64,000 nt of DNA from Nitrospira sp. CG24B (GTDB lineage Bacteria; Nitrospirota; Nitrospiria; Nitrospirales; Nitrospiraceae): the NCBI GenBank assembly GCA_002869845.2, contig NEWS02000008.1, positions 213,828 to 277,827 of the forward strand, read 5' to 3'. The translations under genes and the position numbers were made by a program. Each line of letters opens with the position of its first letter. Position 1 is the stretch's first letter. A model generated the notes under the pieces. That model saw only the letters and a program-made list of their open reading frames with translations. It did not search any database and was not told the origin of the DNA. This document shows positions 16,675 to 26,178 of the stretch, one piece after another.

Positions 16675-18015
16675 TTATCCGGCCAAGAACCGGTCCAGGA
16701 ACGTCGTCGACACATGGCCCTTCTGAAAGTCTGAATCATCGAGGATCCGACGGTGAAGGGGGAGAGTGGTCTTAATCCCTTCGATGACAAACTCGCCGAG
16801 CGCACGCTTCATACGAGCCATTGATTCCTGTCGATCGCGGCCATGAGTAATCAGCTTGGCAATCATCGAGTCGTAGTACGGGACGACCACCGAGCCTGAC
16901 TCCATCGCGGAATCGACTCGCACGCCGAACCCTCCAGGAGGACTGTACTTGGTAATCATCCCGGGAGATGGCGTAAACTTCTCTGGATCTTCGGCATTAA
17001 TCCGACACTCCATGCTATGCCCAGTCAGCACGACATCCTGTTGTCGAATGGAGAGAGGATGACCTGCGGCCAGACGAATCTGCTCCTTAATCAAATCGAT
17101 GCCAGTGACCATTTCAGTAATGGGGTGCTCGACCTGGATACGGGTATTCACCTCCATGAAGTAAAAATTTCGGTCTTTATCGAGCAAAAATTCGACGGTG
17201 CCCACGTTTCGGTAATGGGCAGCCTTGACCGCCTCCACGGCCACTCGACCGATTTCACGACGCAGTTTAGGATCGACCACCGGGGATGGTGTTTCTTCGA
17301 CCAGCTTTTGATGCCGTCGTTGAATCGAGCAGTCCCGCTCCCCGAGATGCACCACCCGACCATGTTGATCGGCCAAGATCTGCACTTCAATATGACGAGG
17401 CTCTAGAAAGTACCGTTCGAGGTAGACCCCGTCGTTACCGAAGGTCGATTTCGCCTCAGCCTGCGCAGCCTGAAAGGCCCGGCTAAGTTCTTCGGTCTTG
17501 TTGACGACACGCATACCTCGGCCTCCCCCTCCGGCCGTCGCTTTAATAATGACGGGAAAGCCGATCGTCTGCGCCGCCTGCAAGGCATCCTCCTCGCTGC
17601 GCAATTCGCCTGGGCTCCCGGGTGTGACCGGAAGGCCCCGCCTCGCCACGATTTCACGCGCCTTCGCCTTATCCCCCATCATGGCAATGTTTTCCGAGCT
17701 CGGTCCGATAAACTTGATGCCGATTGACTCGCAGACTTCAGCAAAATGGGCGTTCTCCGACAGAAATCCATACCCGGGATGGATCGCATCGGCACCCGTA
17801 ATCTCTGCGGCACTCAAGACATTGGGAATATTTCGGTAGCTCAATGCCGATTCAGCCGGCCCCACACATACCTTTTCCTCGGCTGCTCGAACATGCAGGG
17901 CAAGCGCATCCGCTTCAGAATGAATCGCCACGGTCTTGATGCCAAGTTCCTTACAGGCGCGAATCACTCGCAGCGCAATCTCTCCGCGATTGGCGACCAG
18001 AACTTTCTTAAACAC
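16675..18015 (-). CDS. accC: Biotin carboxylase subunit of acetyl-CoA carboxylase
   Basis: A 446-residue biotin carboxylase that carboxylates the biotin on AccB with ATP and bicarbonate, the first step of fatty acid synthesis. Visible are the N-terminal [12 protein letters not shown], the glycine-rich ATP loop AGGGGRGMR (about 160-168), EVQ, and the catalytic [15 protein letters not shown] 18015 is chosen over a TTG at 18033 because GGAG lies 7 bases before it and the product has the usual MFKKVL start and length. Order aroQ-efp-accB-accC on the minus strand is a common arrangement. Confidence 0.95.
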   Translation of the reverse strand: MFKKVLVANRGEIALRVIRACKELGIKTVAIHSEADALALHVRAAEEKVCVGPAESALSYRNIPNVLSAAEITGADAIHPGYGFLSENAHFAEVCESIGIKFIGPSSENIAMMGDKAKAREIVARRGLPVTPGSPGELRSEEDALQAAQTIGFPVIIKATAGGGGRGMRVVNKTEELSRAFQAAQAEAKSTFGNDGVYLERYFLEPRHIEVQILADQHGRVVHLGERDCSIQRRHQKLVEETPSPVVDPKLRREIGRVAVEAVKAAHYRNVGTVEFLLDKDRNFYFMEVNTRIQVEHPITEMVTGIDLIKEQIRLAAGHPLSIRQQDVVLTGHSMECRINAEDPEKFTPSPGMITKYSPPGGFGVRVDSAMESGSVVVPYYDSMIAKLITHGRDRQESMARMKRALGEFVIEGIKTTLPLHRRILDDSDFQKGHVSTTFLDRFLAG

Positions 18016-18058
18016 GTCTCGGCTCCGATACAATGGCGAGAACCGCCTTTAGAATGAC

Positions 18059-18622
18059 CTATGAAGCGGATTTGGGATCGATCAGAAACAGTGCTTGCCC
18101 ATATTCTACTGACTTTGTATTTTCCACCAAGATCTTCACAAGACGACCGTCCACTTCCGACTCAATTTCATTCATGAGTTTCATCGCTTCGACGACGCAC
18201 AACACTTGTCCCTTCTTCACAGAATCCCCCTCTTCAACGTATGGATCAGCATCGGGTGAGGGCGATCGGTAGAACGTGCCGACGATGGGCGACGTGACGG
18301 TCAGAAAACCCGTGTTTGCCTCTGATACGGATGTCGTGGCTGAAGTGGAATGCATCGGTTGTTGAGGCGGAGTAGGAGTGAACTCCTGCACCGATGTCAC
18401 GAGCGGTCTGGTTGCGAGATCCTGGCGGACGCGGATGCGAATGCCTTGTCGTTCAAACTCAAGCTCGGTCAAATTATTACGCCGAAGCAGGTCGATCAGT
18501 TCTTGAATTTGCTTGGTCGACCCCCCTGTGAGTGAGAGTTCATGGCTAATCTCCTCCCCAGGCTGTGGCAACACAATCCGACGAGCCTTGGTCTTTGAAT
18601 GAGTAGGTCGACGACGGCTCAC
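18059..18622 (-). CDS. accB: Biotin carboxyl carrier protein of acetyl-CoA carboxylase
   Basis: A 187-residue carrier with a C-terminal biotinyl domain; VVEAMKLMNEIE places the biotinylated Lys at 148. Before it is the Pro/Thr/Ser-rich flexible linker (about 78-105), and at the N-terminus the dimerisation helix (IQELIDLLRRNNLTELEFE). The GTG start overlaps the efp stop (GTGA). The basic N-terminal extension of about 30 residues is longer than in E. coli AccB and could reflect a later true start, though the overlap supports this one. Confidence 0.93.
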   Translation of the reverse strand: MSRRRPTHSKTKARRIVLPQPGEEISHELSLTGGSTKQIQELIDLLRRNNLTELEFERQGIRIRVRQDLATRPLVTSVQEFTPTPPQQPMHSTSATTSVSEANTGFLTVTSPIVGTFYRSPSPDADPYVEEGDSVKKGQVLCVVEAMKLMNEIESEVDGRLVKILVENTKSVEYGQALFLIDPKSAS

Positions 18623-19179
18623 CGAACACGCTCCACATAGGATCTGGTTCGAGTATCGATCCGAATGACGGTGCCGACTTCCAAGTAAAGCGGAACTTTG
18701 ATCGTCGCCCCCGTTTCCACGACCGCCGGCTTGGTTCCTCCAGTTGCCGTGTCCCCCCGCACACCAGGATCCGCATCCACGACCTTGAGCTCAATGAAGT
18801 TTGGCAACTCAACAGCGATCGGGCGATGCTCGTAGACGAGGATCTTCACGACCATATTTTCTTTCAATAAATCGGCGTTTTCTCCCAACTGACTCTTCTC
18901 AAACGTCAATTGCTCGTACGTCTCAGTGTCCATCAGCGTATAGGACGCTCCGGTCGCGTAGAGAAACTGCATGTCACGCTCTTCCAAATCGGGCTCTTCA
19001 AACCGTTCACCTGAGCGAAACGTTCGGTCCAACACATTTCCAGAGAGATAGCTTTTCAACTTCGTCCGTACAAAGGCACCGCCTTTGCCAGGCTTGACGT
19101 GTTGAAAGTCGACGATATGAAAGGGCTCGCCTTCGACCATCAAGCGTACCCCGCTACGAAAATCCACCGTAGAAATCAC
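18619..19179 (-). CDS. efp: Translation elongation factor P
   Basis: A 186-residue three-domain factor that relieves ribosome stalling at polyproline. GTG 19179 is chosen because GGGAG lies 6 bases before it and the protein then begins at the normal EF-P N-terminus. The tip loop reads KPGKGGAF, with Lys32 at the position modified in many bacteria. No modification enzyme is encoded in the window. The C-terminal OB domain ends with GTVIRIDTRTRSYVERV. It lies between aroQ and accB. Confidence 0.95.
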   Translation of the reverse strand: MISTVDFRSGVRLMVEGEPFHIVDFQHVKPGKGGAFVRTKLKSYLSGNVLDRTFRSGERFEEPDLEERDMQFLYATGASYTLMDTETYEQLTFEKSQLGENADLLKENMVVKILVYEHRPIAVELPNFIELKVVDADPGVRGDTATGGTKPAVVETGATIKVPLYLEVGTVIRIDTRTRSYVERVR

Positions 19180-19225
19180 TCGCAACTCCCTTCTGATGAA
19201 GAACACAATCGGCCCGGTGATATCC

Positions 19226-19738
19226 TCAATGCCGCTCTGTCTTCGCTCCGTCTGCTGAGGTACGACCACCAGAGGACCCCTTAGATCCGGTAGCAGATAT
19301 GTGCTCGCACAATCCTCGCAAGGCCAAGAGATACCCGGTGGCACCAAACCCGGCGATTTGTGCCAATGCAACTCCCGATACATATGAATGCTGCCTGAAT
19401 TCTTCACGCCGATAGACGTTAGACAAATGGACCTCGATGGTAGGCAACGCAACGGCAGCTAGGGCATCCCGCATTGCGATGCTGGTGTGTGTGTAGGCCG
19501 CGGGATTGATGATAATGCCGTGATACCCGCGTCGTGCTTCTTGAATCCAGTTTACTAATTCCCCTTCAAAATTCGACTGACGAATAACCAGTTCAGCTCC
19601 AAGCTCACTACCCAGCTTTTCCAATGACATATTGATCTCATCAAGAGTCGTCGTCCCATACATGGACTCCTCTCGATTACCCAACAGGTTCAGATTGGGA
19701 CCGTGAAGGACCAGGATGCGCAACATGTCCTGTGCCAT
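19226..19738 (-). CDS. aroQ: 3-dehydroquinate dehydratase, type II
   Basis: A 170-residue shikimate-pathway enzyme making 3-dehydroshikimate. Recognised by [12 protein letters not shown] at the N-terminus, the catalytic Tyr in [21 protein letters not shown], and [15 protein letters not shown] with its substrate-binding His and Arg. The family is about 145 residues; the final 20 are a Gly/Ser-rich tail with no known role. ATG 19726 is a possible shorter start. A typical partner of efp and accBC. Confidence 0.94.
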   Translation of the reverse strand: MAQDMLRILVLHGPNLNLLGNREESMYGTTTLDEINMSLEKLGSELGAELVIRQSNFEGELVNWIQEARRGYHGIIINPAAYTHTSIAMRDALAAVALPTIEVHLSNVYRREEFRQHSYVSGVALAQIAGFGATGYLLALRGLCEHISATGSKGSSGGRTSADGAKTERH

Positions 19739-19844
19739 ACCCCCTATCCACCAGCCTCACCCTACCGCGTCAAGGGGGGGCATTCTAGCAGTCCCCTCTC
19801 AGAGGGTCAAACCAGTGAAGTCATGGAAAAGTTCAAAAGGGAAG

Positions 19845-20585
19845 TTAAGAAGAGGCTTGGGAATCTCGTCGGCGGACCTGGATCAAGTTGAGCCACTGCT
19901 CAAGCTGTGCAATCACTGGACTTCTGGCTTTCTGTGCGGCCAGGTCCCTGGATCCGGTTGTAGGAATAGCCGTTTCTTCTGAACGGAGTACACTACTGGA
20001 CAATCCGTTGGCTCCATCTTTCGGTGCCAGCGTCGCATGATCGAAGGCGGACGTCATACCCTCGCCGTGAAGACGGTCAGAGTCAAGACTTACAATTTTC
20101 ACCGGTTTCACATTCAATGGCCCTTGCGATTGTGCCATTCCCTGAGTCACCGGTACACTGAGCCCAGCACAGAGCGACAAGGCTTCTTGGTCATGCGGAT
20201 TTATCGACAATATGACGTTGCAAGACCGGATAGCCGCTTCTTTAACCCCTTGCGCCGCGTAGAGCTTGGCCAATGTTCGATGTGCACGAAGATTATCGGG
20301 GCTTAACTTGATGGATTCTTCGAGAAGAGCCTTCGCCTTGACCGGTTGATTCATCTGCTCATAGGCGCGACCTAACGCAACCATGGCCGTGATAAACCCT
20401 GGATAGATCTTCAGCCCATCTTCAAGAACAGCAACCGCCTCTTCCCACATGCCGGCTTTGCCGTACTCTTCTGCCAAGGGGATAAACACCTTAGACCCCG
20501 AATCCTTAGCAAGAGCTAAGGCCAACCGATCAATTTCAGCGGCATTACTTAATTTTTTTGAGCCTGACGCCATAAATCCAGTCAC
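19845..20585 (-). CDS. Tetratricopeptide repeat protein
   Basis: A 246-residue protein with about three TPR units (residues 25-130), for example EEAVAVLEDGLKIYPGF and VKAKALLEESIKLSPDN. A disordered C-terminal half follows, ending in a short helix (VIAQLEQWLNLIQ). No signal peptide is seen, so it is probably a cytoplasmic protein-binding adaptor. The GTG start overlaps the coaBC stop (GTGA); ATG 20573 is the alternative. It closes the yicC-gmk-rpoZ-coaBC run. Specific function unknown. Confidence 0.8.
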   Translation of the reverse strand: MTGFMASGSKKLSNAAEIDRLALALAKDSGSKVFIPLAEEYGKAGMWEEAVAVLEDGLKIYPGFITAMVALGRAYEQMNQPVKAKALLEESIKLSPDNLRAHRTLAKLYAAQGVKEAAIRSCNVILSINPHDQEALSLCAGLSVPVTQGMAQSQGPLNVKPVKIVSLDSDRLHGEGMTSAFDHATLAPKDGANGLSSSVLRSEETAIPTTGSRDLAAQKARSPVIAQLEQWLNLIQVRRRDSQASS

Positions 20586-21811
20586 TCCACCAGGGACTCG
20601 CGACGAGGCGAGATGAGACAGAGCTCATGCACGGCAGTCAAAATTTCGTCGGCCAGACGCCGCTTTGGCATCAGACCCAGGACTCTCTGTTCACCTCCAG
20701 CCGAAAGAATGACGACCGCATTGTCATCACTGCCAAACCCACTTCCCGCTTGCATGACATCATTCGCGATGATGAGATCCAGCCCTTTCCCTCTCAACTT
20801 GTCTTTCGCATGCGACACTACGTGTTCAGTTTCCGCCGCGAACCCAACCACAATTTGCGATGTCCGACGCGCGGACAGCATCGCGAGAATGTCCGGGGTC
20901 GCTTCCAACTCAAGCACGAGCTCAGATTTCCCCTGCTTCTTGAGCTTCTGTGCGGCCTGATTTTTAGGACGAAAGTCTGCAACCGCTGCAGCCATGATCA
21001 GAACCGTAGCAGCAGGGAAATGCCGACTCAACGCATCGGTCATCTCGCTCGCTGTCTTGACCGAAACAGTCGTCACTCCTGGAGGAGGCGTGAGAGTGGA
21101 CGGCCCTGTCACCAAGATTACCTCCGCACCTCGATCCCGCGCGGCTTCTGCAATGGCATACCCCATCTTCCCGGAGGAATGGTTTGAAATGAAACGAACC
21201 GGATCAATGGGTTCCTGAGTCGGGCCCGCAGAGACCAACACCCGCTGTCCCTGCCAATCCCGCCGAGGGTCCAACGCGGCATGCACTGCATCCATGATTC
21301 GTGACTCTGCAGGAAACCGCCCTTGTGCGACTTGCCCTGATGCCAGCGGACCGACTTCAGGATCAAGCACGACGACGCCACGAGATCGGAGCACCTGCAC
21401 ATGTTGAACGACCGTGGGGTGTGTCCACATGTCCCCATCCATGGCCGGAGCGACAATCACGGGACACCGAGCGTTCAACAGCATCGTGCTCAACAGATCA
21501 TCCGCCAGACCAAGTGCCGCTTTTGCCAGAAAATTGGCCGTCGCCGGCGCCACAATAATTGCATGGGATTGTTCCGGAACAGCGAGATGGACCATTTCTT
21601 CATGAGATTCAAAGAGTTCCGTCGTCACTCGCCGTCCTGACAGGACTTCAAACGTAAGAGGAGTCACAAATTTCGTGGCAGCCTGAGTCATGACCACTGA
21701 CACGGTGGCACCATCACGCGCAAGAGATCGAAGCAACCCGACCGCTTTATACGCAGCGATGCTGCCCGTTACACCAAGGACTAGCCGCTTGCCCCACGGA
21801 TTAGTCGACAC
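20582..21811 (-). CDS. coaBC: Bifunctional phosphopantothenoylcysteine decarboxylase/synthetase
   Basis: A 409-residue coenzyme A enzyme. The N-terminal CoaC flavoprotein has GVTGSIAAYK, the active-site His in MVHLAV and APATANFLAK. The C-terminal CoaB half has SAGPTQEPIDPVRFISN, SSGKMG and AAAVADFRP. GTG 21811 is chosen because GGAGG lies 8 bases upstream; the longer TTG form at 21826 lacks this. The decarboxylase motif is PAMDGDMW rather than PAMN, and the flap Cys of the E. coli enzyme is Ser (PLASG), variants I recall from some other phyla. Confidence 0.93.
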   Translation of the reverse strand: MSTNPWGKRLVLGVTGSIAAYKAVGLLRSLARDGATVSVVMTQAATKFVTPLTFEVLSGRRVTTELFESHEEMVHLAVPEQSHAIIVAPATANFLAKAALGLADDLLSTMLLNARCPVIVAPAMDGDMWTHPTVVQHVQVLRSRGVVVLDPEVGPLASGQVAQGRFPAESRIMDAVHAALDPRRDWQGQRVLVSAGPTQEPIDPVRFISNHSSGKMGYAIAEAARDRGAEVILVTGPSTLTPPPGVTTVSVKTASEMTDALSRHFPAATVLIMAAAVADFRPKNQAAQKLKKQGKSELVLELEATPDILAMLSARRTSQIVVGFAAETEHVVSHAKDKLRGKGLDLIIANDVMQAGSGFGSDDNAVVILSAGGEQRVLGLMPKRRLADEILTAVHELCLISPRRESLVE

Positions 21812-21829
21812 CTGTGCTTCCTCCAATGC

Positions 21830-22189
21830 CTACTCCTCAGCAGGAGCCACCGTCGGCGGTACGGTATCATCGACGTAGACACTGAGTTCCTTCTTGATTT
21901 CGCGGGCGTCCTCTCCGGTCATCATCGCGATGCGCTCAGTTTCACCCTCTTTCCCTCGTTTGGCTTCCTTCATGGCATCGCGGGCTTCCTTACCGGTCAT
22001 ATACCTGACATGACCTCTCAACACCTCGTCGAGCGCCATGGTGGTTTCTTTTGTGAACCGAGAGGACCAGGTTGACTTCGCGCCTTGCGTCAAGTGCTTC
22101 GCGCGCTGAGACGCGACGATCACCAAGCGGTGACGTGAATCGAACTCATTGGGCGTGTATTGCGGCAACAAACTCAGCATGTCGATCAT
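21830..22189 (-). CDS. rpoZ: RNA polymerase omega subunit
   Basis: A 119-residue protein with the omega pattern: DSRHRLVIVASQRAKHLTQG, then TKETTMALDEVLRG. Omega assists folding and assembly of the beta-prime subunit and in some bacteria helps bind ppGpp. Position between gmk and coaBC is diagnostic. The C-terminal part has a repeated unit (MTGKEARDAMKEA and MTGEDAREIKKE) beyond the usual domain, followed by a Pro-rich acidic tail. Confidence 0.88.
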   Translation of the reverse strand: MIDMLSLLPQYTPNEFDSRHRLVIVASQRAKHLTQGAKSTWSSRFTKETTMALDEVLRGHVRYMTGKEARDAMKEAKRGKEGETERIAMMTGEDAREIKKELSVYVDDTVPPTVAPAEE

Positions 22190-22208
22190 AGTCGGTCTCG
22201 CTCCCTCG

Positions 22209-22925
22209 TTATAAAGTGGATGACGGCTCCGTTTCCGGCGATGTTACATCTTTCTCAAGAATAAAGCTTTGCTCAAGCCAATGCAGGTCCATCCGTTTGG
22301 TCTTCAGACGTTCCGCAATAAAAATGCTTTGCAGCTCACGGAGAGACTGCATCAGATCATCGTTGCGGACAATGTAATAATATTCTCTGAAACACCAGAC
22401 TTCTTCTTTCACCTTTTGCAAGCGGCGAACAATCTCCTCCGGAGAGTCGGACCCCCGACCTTGGAGTCGAGCACGCAGAATGTCCATCGATGGAGGGAGG
22501 ATGAAAATATAGACGGCATCGCCAAATTTCTTTTTAATCTGAAGCGCACCCTGGACATCGATTTCCAGTAAGACATCGATACCCTGCTCCATCTTATCCA
22601 TTAAGGGCTTCCGCGGTGTGCCATACCAGTTGGAATACACGTGCGCGTACTCCAAGAACTCATTCCTGGCAACCATATCGTGAAAGACGTTCTCATCGAT
22701 AAAGAAGTACTCGCGTCCGTGTTCTTCTCCTGGACGCGGTTTTCTTGTCGTGAACGATACCGAATGCCACAGCCCGGAGACCGACGCCACGACCTGTTTA
22801 CACAAGGTCGTTTTCCCTGCGCCTGAAGGAGCTGAAATGATGTACAGAATTCCCCGACGTTCAGGAGTTTGCTGAGCCCCCGTCACACCCGAAGGGAGAT
22901 TACTTGTGGTCATAGCGGTACTCAT
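22209..22925 (-). CDS. gmk: Guanylate kinase
   Basis: A 238-residue GMP kinase. P-loop SAPSGAGKTT lies near residues 31-40, then the GMP-binding segment VSFTTRKPRPGEEHGREYFF, and LLEIDVQGALQIKK. About 25 residues at the N-terminus and 12 at the C-terminus exceed the usual 205. Its ATG overlaps the yicC stop (ATGA), and rpoZ follows 19 bases after its stop, the conserved yicC-gmk-rpoZ-coaBC order. Confidence 0.95.
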   Translation of the reverse strand: MSTAMTTSNLPSGVTGAQQTPERRGILYIISAPSGAGKTTLCKQVVASVSGLWHSVSFTTRKPRPGEEHGREYFFIDENVFHDMVARNEFLEYAHVYSNWYGTPRKPLMDKMEQGIDVLLEIDVQGALQIKKKFGDAVYIFILPPSMDILRARLQGRGSDSPEEIVRRLQKVKEEVWCFREYYYIVRNDDLMQSLRELQSIFIAERLKTKRMDLHWLEQSFILEKDVTSPETEPSSTL

Positions 22926-23800
22926 TCGACATTCTGTATCTGTTCACGTATGCGCTCAAGCTCGGCTTTCATTCGCACCACGTCGGCCCTGATTGCCGCG
23001 TCGTTGGCTTTCGATCCGATGGTATTGACCTCTCGGCCTAATTCCTGGAGAAGAAAATCCAACGTCTTTCCCACCGACTCGGTCCCTTGGAGCGCACGCT
23101 CAAACTGTATCATATGCGTGTCTAGTCTGACCAATTCTTCTGTAATGTCGCACCGATCGGCATACAGAGCTAACTCTTGATTGAGCCGAGGGAGGTCCGG
23201 GATAGCGTCTGCCAACAACTTCTCCACTCGCTGCTTCATACGGTCGAAGGTTTCCTGCGCAATGAAGGGAGCACGGGACGATACCGTACTCCTGCACTCA
23301 CGCACATGGTCGAGCCGAGCCAGGATATCCTGTGAAAGCAAGGCTCCCTCTTTCTCCCGCATTTTTACCATGTCCGACACTGCGAGCAGCCCCAGTTTTT
23401 CCACCATTTTTGTGAGCTTAGGATCGTCGGATGCCTGCTCAGAAAGCGCGACAATATCCCGAAAACCCGCCATCAGTCCTATATCAATGGAGCCTTTAAG
23501 TTTCAGCGTGCGCTGGAGTGTACGGAGAGCCTGATGGTACTGCTTCGCTAGTCCGACGTCAAGTTGCACTACGCGAGTACTTCCCCGACTCCCTTGTAGC
23601 AACACTGTGAGATCGACCCTTCCACGTACACAATGTTGTTGGATCGTCTTCTTAAAGCTTTCTTCTAGCCCACTCATCGACTTTGGCAGGCGAATGGAGG
23701 TTTCAAGAAAACGATGGTTCACCGATCTCACTTCAACGCTGACGGTCCCGTCGGACCATAGTCCCTGTCGCCGGCCGAATCCTGTCATACTCTTAATCAT
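22922..23800 (-). CDS. yicC: YicC family endoribonuclease-like protein
   Basis: A 292-residue protein starting MIKSMTGFGR, the hallmark of YicC (YloC in Bacillus), with KSMSGLEESFKK, an internal all-helical region and the C-terminal DFLLQELGREVNTIGSKAND motif. YicC proteins act as endoribonucleases in stationary-phase RNA turnover. ATG 23800 overlaps the nth stop (ATGA); the longer form from 23821 is disfavoured because MTGFGR is normally at the start. Confidence 0.92.
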   Translation of the reverse strand: MIKSMTGFGRRQGLWSDGTVSVEVRSVNHRFLETSIRLPKSMSGLEESFKKTIQQHCVRGRVDLTVLLQGSRGSTRVVQLDVGLAKQYHQALRTLQRTLKLKGSIDIGLMAGFRDIVALSEQASDDPKLTKMVEKLGLLAVSDMVKMREKEGALLSQDILARLDHVRECRSTVSSRAPFIAQETFDRMKQRVEKLLADAIPDLPRLNQELALYADRCDITEELVRLDTHMIQFERALQGTESVGKTLDFLLQELGREVNTIGSKANDAAIRADVVRMKAELERIREQIQNVE

Positions 23801-24462
23801 GTCGGTAGTTTTCCTTCCCACTCACAGACATCGTAAATCGGGCAAACAAGACAGCGAGGCTTTCGCGCAAGGCACACATACCGACCATGAAGGAGCAACC
23901 GCTGAGACACATCTGTCCACTGGGTTTGCGGATACACCGATTGCAGGTCGCGTTCGATTCGCTCGGGGTCACGTGACTGGGTCAGAGCGAGTCGGTTGGC
24001 CACCCGTCGCACATGTGTATCGACCACAATACCCGGTTTCCCAAATACGGCCCCAAGGAGTACATTCGCTGTTTTTCGCCCGACACCAGGTATCGCTGTG
24101 AGTTCTTCCATGGTATCGGGAACATGCCCCTTGAACTGCGCCGTAACGACCTGCGCACAACCAATCAAGTTTTTCGCCTTACTCTTGTAAAAACCAGTTG
24201 GTCTGATCAACGCCTCCAGTTCCGTCGACGTTGCGTTCGCCATCACGTGAGGTGTGGGATACCGCTTAAAGAGAGCCGGCGTGACCTGATTCACTCGCTG
24301 ATCCGTGCACTGCGCGGATAGAATGGTGGCAACCAACAGCTCCCACGGAGAACGATGAGTTAATTCCATCACAGCCACCGGCATGGCGTGACGGAGACTC
24401 CTGGCAATCTGCGCTGGACGGTCGAGAGCGGATGGCGTCCTCGTGGGTTTAACTTTCTTCAT
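23797..24462 (-). CDS. nth: Endonuclease III (base-excision DNA glycosylase/AP lyase)
   Basis: A 221-residue enzyme that removes oxidised pyrimidines. Seen are SAQCTDQRVN, the helix-hairpin-helix LTAIPGVGRKTAN with catalytic Lys, VVDTHVRRVANRL with catalytic Asp, and the [4Fe-4S] ligands spaced C-x6-C-x2-C-x5-C near the C-terminus. Length and all motifs are normal. It begins 21 bases downstream of the hflX stop and overlaps yicC. Confidence 0.95.
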   Translation of the reverse strand: MKKVKPTRTPSALDRPAQIARSLRHAMPVAVMELTHRSPWELLVATILSAQCTDQRVNQVTPALFKRYPTPHVMANATSTELEALIRPTGFYKSKAKNLIGCAQVVTAQFKGHVPDTMEELTAIPGVGRKTANVLLGAVFGKPGIVVDTHVRRVANRLALTQSRDPERIERDLQSVYPQTQWTDVSQRLLLHGRYVCLARKPRCLVCPIYDVCEWEGKLPT

Positions 24463-24483
24463 GGCGGCCCGATTGTGCAGAGG

Positions 24484-26178
24484 TTACCGACGAGATGCAA
24501 GCGCCAGCGCATCGTCCTGCAGCGGCAGGCCAGCAATCTGACGTTCACCGACTAGCAGAGATCTCACGTGTGCTTCCAGCTGAGCGAAGAGAGGACGAAG
24601 TGTCGTGGGCTGGAGCGCCGACAGACCAATGGCTCCATACCGTCGGCAGAGCAACTCCGCGCGCGCTGGGGACACCTGGTCACACTTATTCAGCACCACT
24701 AATCTCGGTATCGCGTTCAAATGCAAGTCCTCAAGAATGGCGACGACCGCAGTAATCTGAATGTCGATGTCTGCGGCGCTGCCATCGACAACATGCAGCA
24801 GGAGATCAGCCTCTCGGAGTTCTTCGAGCGTTGTCCGAAAGGCGCCAACCAGTTCTTGCGGAAGATCCCGGATAAATCCTACCGTATCGGTGATGATGAC
24901 TTCGCGATCCTCGGGGAACCGCAGGCGTCGACTCGTCGTGTCCAGAGTTTCGAACAGTCTGTTTTGAGCTGACACCTGGCTGTTCGTCAGCACATTGAGC
25001 AACGTAGACTTACCGGCGTTCGTGTAGCCCACGAGAGAAACGACGGGGAGTCCGTGCCGATCTCGCCTGGATCGACGTTGATCTTGCTGGCGTCCAAACT
25101 GTGTCAGTTCTCGTTCTAGATGCGTGATGCGGTCCCGCACCCGGCGACGATCAGTCTCCAGTTTGGTTTCACCAGGCCCTCGAGTGCCGATCCCGCCACC
25201 CAGACGCGAGAGTTGGGTGCCCTTTCCGGATAATCGTGGAAGCAGGTACCGCAACTGCGCGAGTTCCACCTGCACTTTGCCTTCACGGCTGTGGGCTCGT
25301 CGGGCAAAGATATCCAGGATCAGTTGTGTCCGATCGATCACCTTGATATCAGTCATCTCTGAAATGGCTCGCAGTTGAGCCGGTGACAACGTTTGATCAA
25401 AGATCACCATATCGGCGCCCCGATGGAGGGTCTGAATCAGGACATCCTTCATCTTGCCGCGGCCCAAGAGATAGCGCTGATGCCCGTCCGGCGTTCTTTG
25501 CACGACACGCTCGACCACCGTGACGTCGGCAGAGGTTGCCAACTCCGCCAGTTCAGCTAAACGCTCTTCTTGCTCGGACCGACTTTTGACAGAGGCGCTG
25601 ACAAGTATCGCCGTTTCTTTACCGCTCTCAATCGCATAATGAGCTCGCGCCTGCTGAAGGTCTGCCTCAAGCTCTTCGATGAACTGGTCGAACATCAGTG
25701 TGAGATTGTGGAAGGGGACAGCCTTAAGCACTTTAAACAATTGCCCAATCGAATTGGGTGCCAGCAGATGAGCGAGATACAGATTGCCTAGTTGAGCATC
25801 CTCCGTGACGGAGAGCAGGCCGATCAGATCAAGTCGCAAGAAGGCGAGGTCTGTCAGCACCTCTTGGCTGATGGGCTGATCGTGCAATTGCGTTCGAATG
25901 AACCTCAAGCCACGGAGCGATCGCGCGCCAGTACGGAACAGCGTCAGCGTTGTGGAAGACAACGTCAATTCCGTTCCCACAATCACGTCCTGAACTTGTC
26001 CACGTCTGGTCAACAGCACGCCAATCGGGCGGCGGAGCTCTATGGTCAGTTCGGCCATTACCCTTGCAAGCTCCGGGGTCATGACCTTGTCGGGTGAGAC
26101 ACGACGTCGGTAGAGTCGTTCAACCGACGCGATTTGGCTAGTGCGCAGTCCTGTGATCTGACCTCGGATATCAGGAAT
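24484..26178 (-). CDS. hflX: GTPase HflX, apparent ATT start
   Basis: A ribosome-associated GTPase that splits stalled 70S ribosomes. Signature GGGIGTRGPGETKLE, then G1 GYTNAGKS, G3 DTVGF, G4 NKCD. The first ATG (26082) would drop a well-conserved N-terminal segment (ITGLRTSQIASVERLYRRR). The open frame continues upstream to an ATT at 26178 that has AAGGAG 7 bases before it, giving 564 residues. No ATG, GTG or TTG exists between them. ATT would overlap the tsaD stop by 8 bases. Gene identity is certain; the start is inference. Confidence 0.9.
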   Translation of the reverse strand: MPDIRGQITGLRTSQIASVERLYRRRVSPDKVMTPELARVMAELTIELRRPIGVLLTRRGQVQDVIVGTELTLSSTTLTLFRTGARSLRGLRFIRTQLHDQPISQEVLTDLAFLRLDLIGLLSVTEDAQLGNLYLAHLLAPNSIGQLFKVLKAVPFHNLTLMFDQFIEELEADLQQARAHYAIESGKETAILVSASVKSRSEQEERLAELAELATSADVTVVERVVQRTPDGHQRYLLGRGKMKDVLIQTLHRGADMVIFDQTLSPAQLRAISEMTDIKVIDRTQLILDIFARRAHSREGKVQVELAQLRYLLPRLSGKGTQLSRLGGGIGTRGPGETKLETDRRRVRDRITHLERELTQFGRQQDQRRSRRDRHGLPVVSLVGYTNAGKSTLLNVLTNSQVSAQNRLFETLDTTSRRLRFPEDREVIITDTVGFIRDLPQELVGAFRTTLEELREADLLLHVVDGSAADIDIQITAVVAILEDLHLNAIPRLVVLNKCDQVSPARAELLCRRYGAIGLSALQPTTLRPLFAQLEAHVRSLLVGERQIAGLPLQDDALALASRR

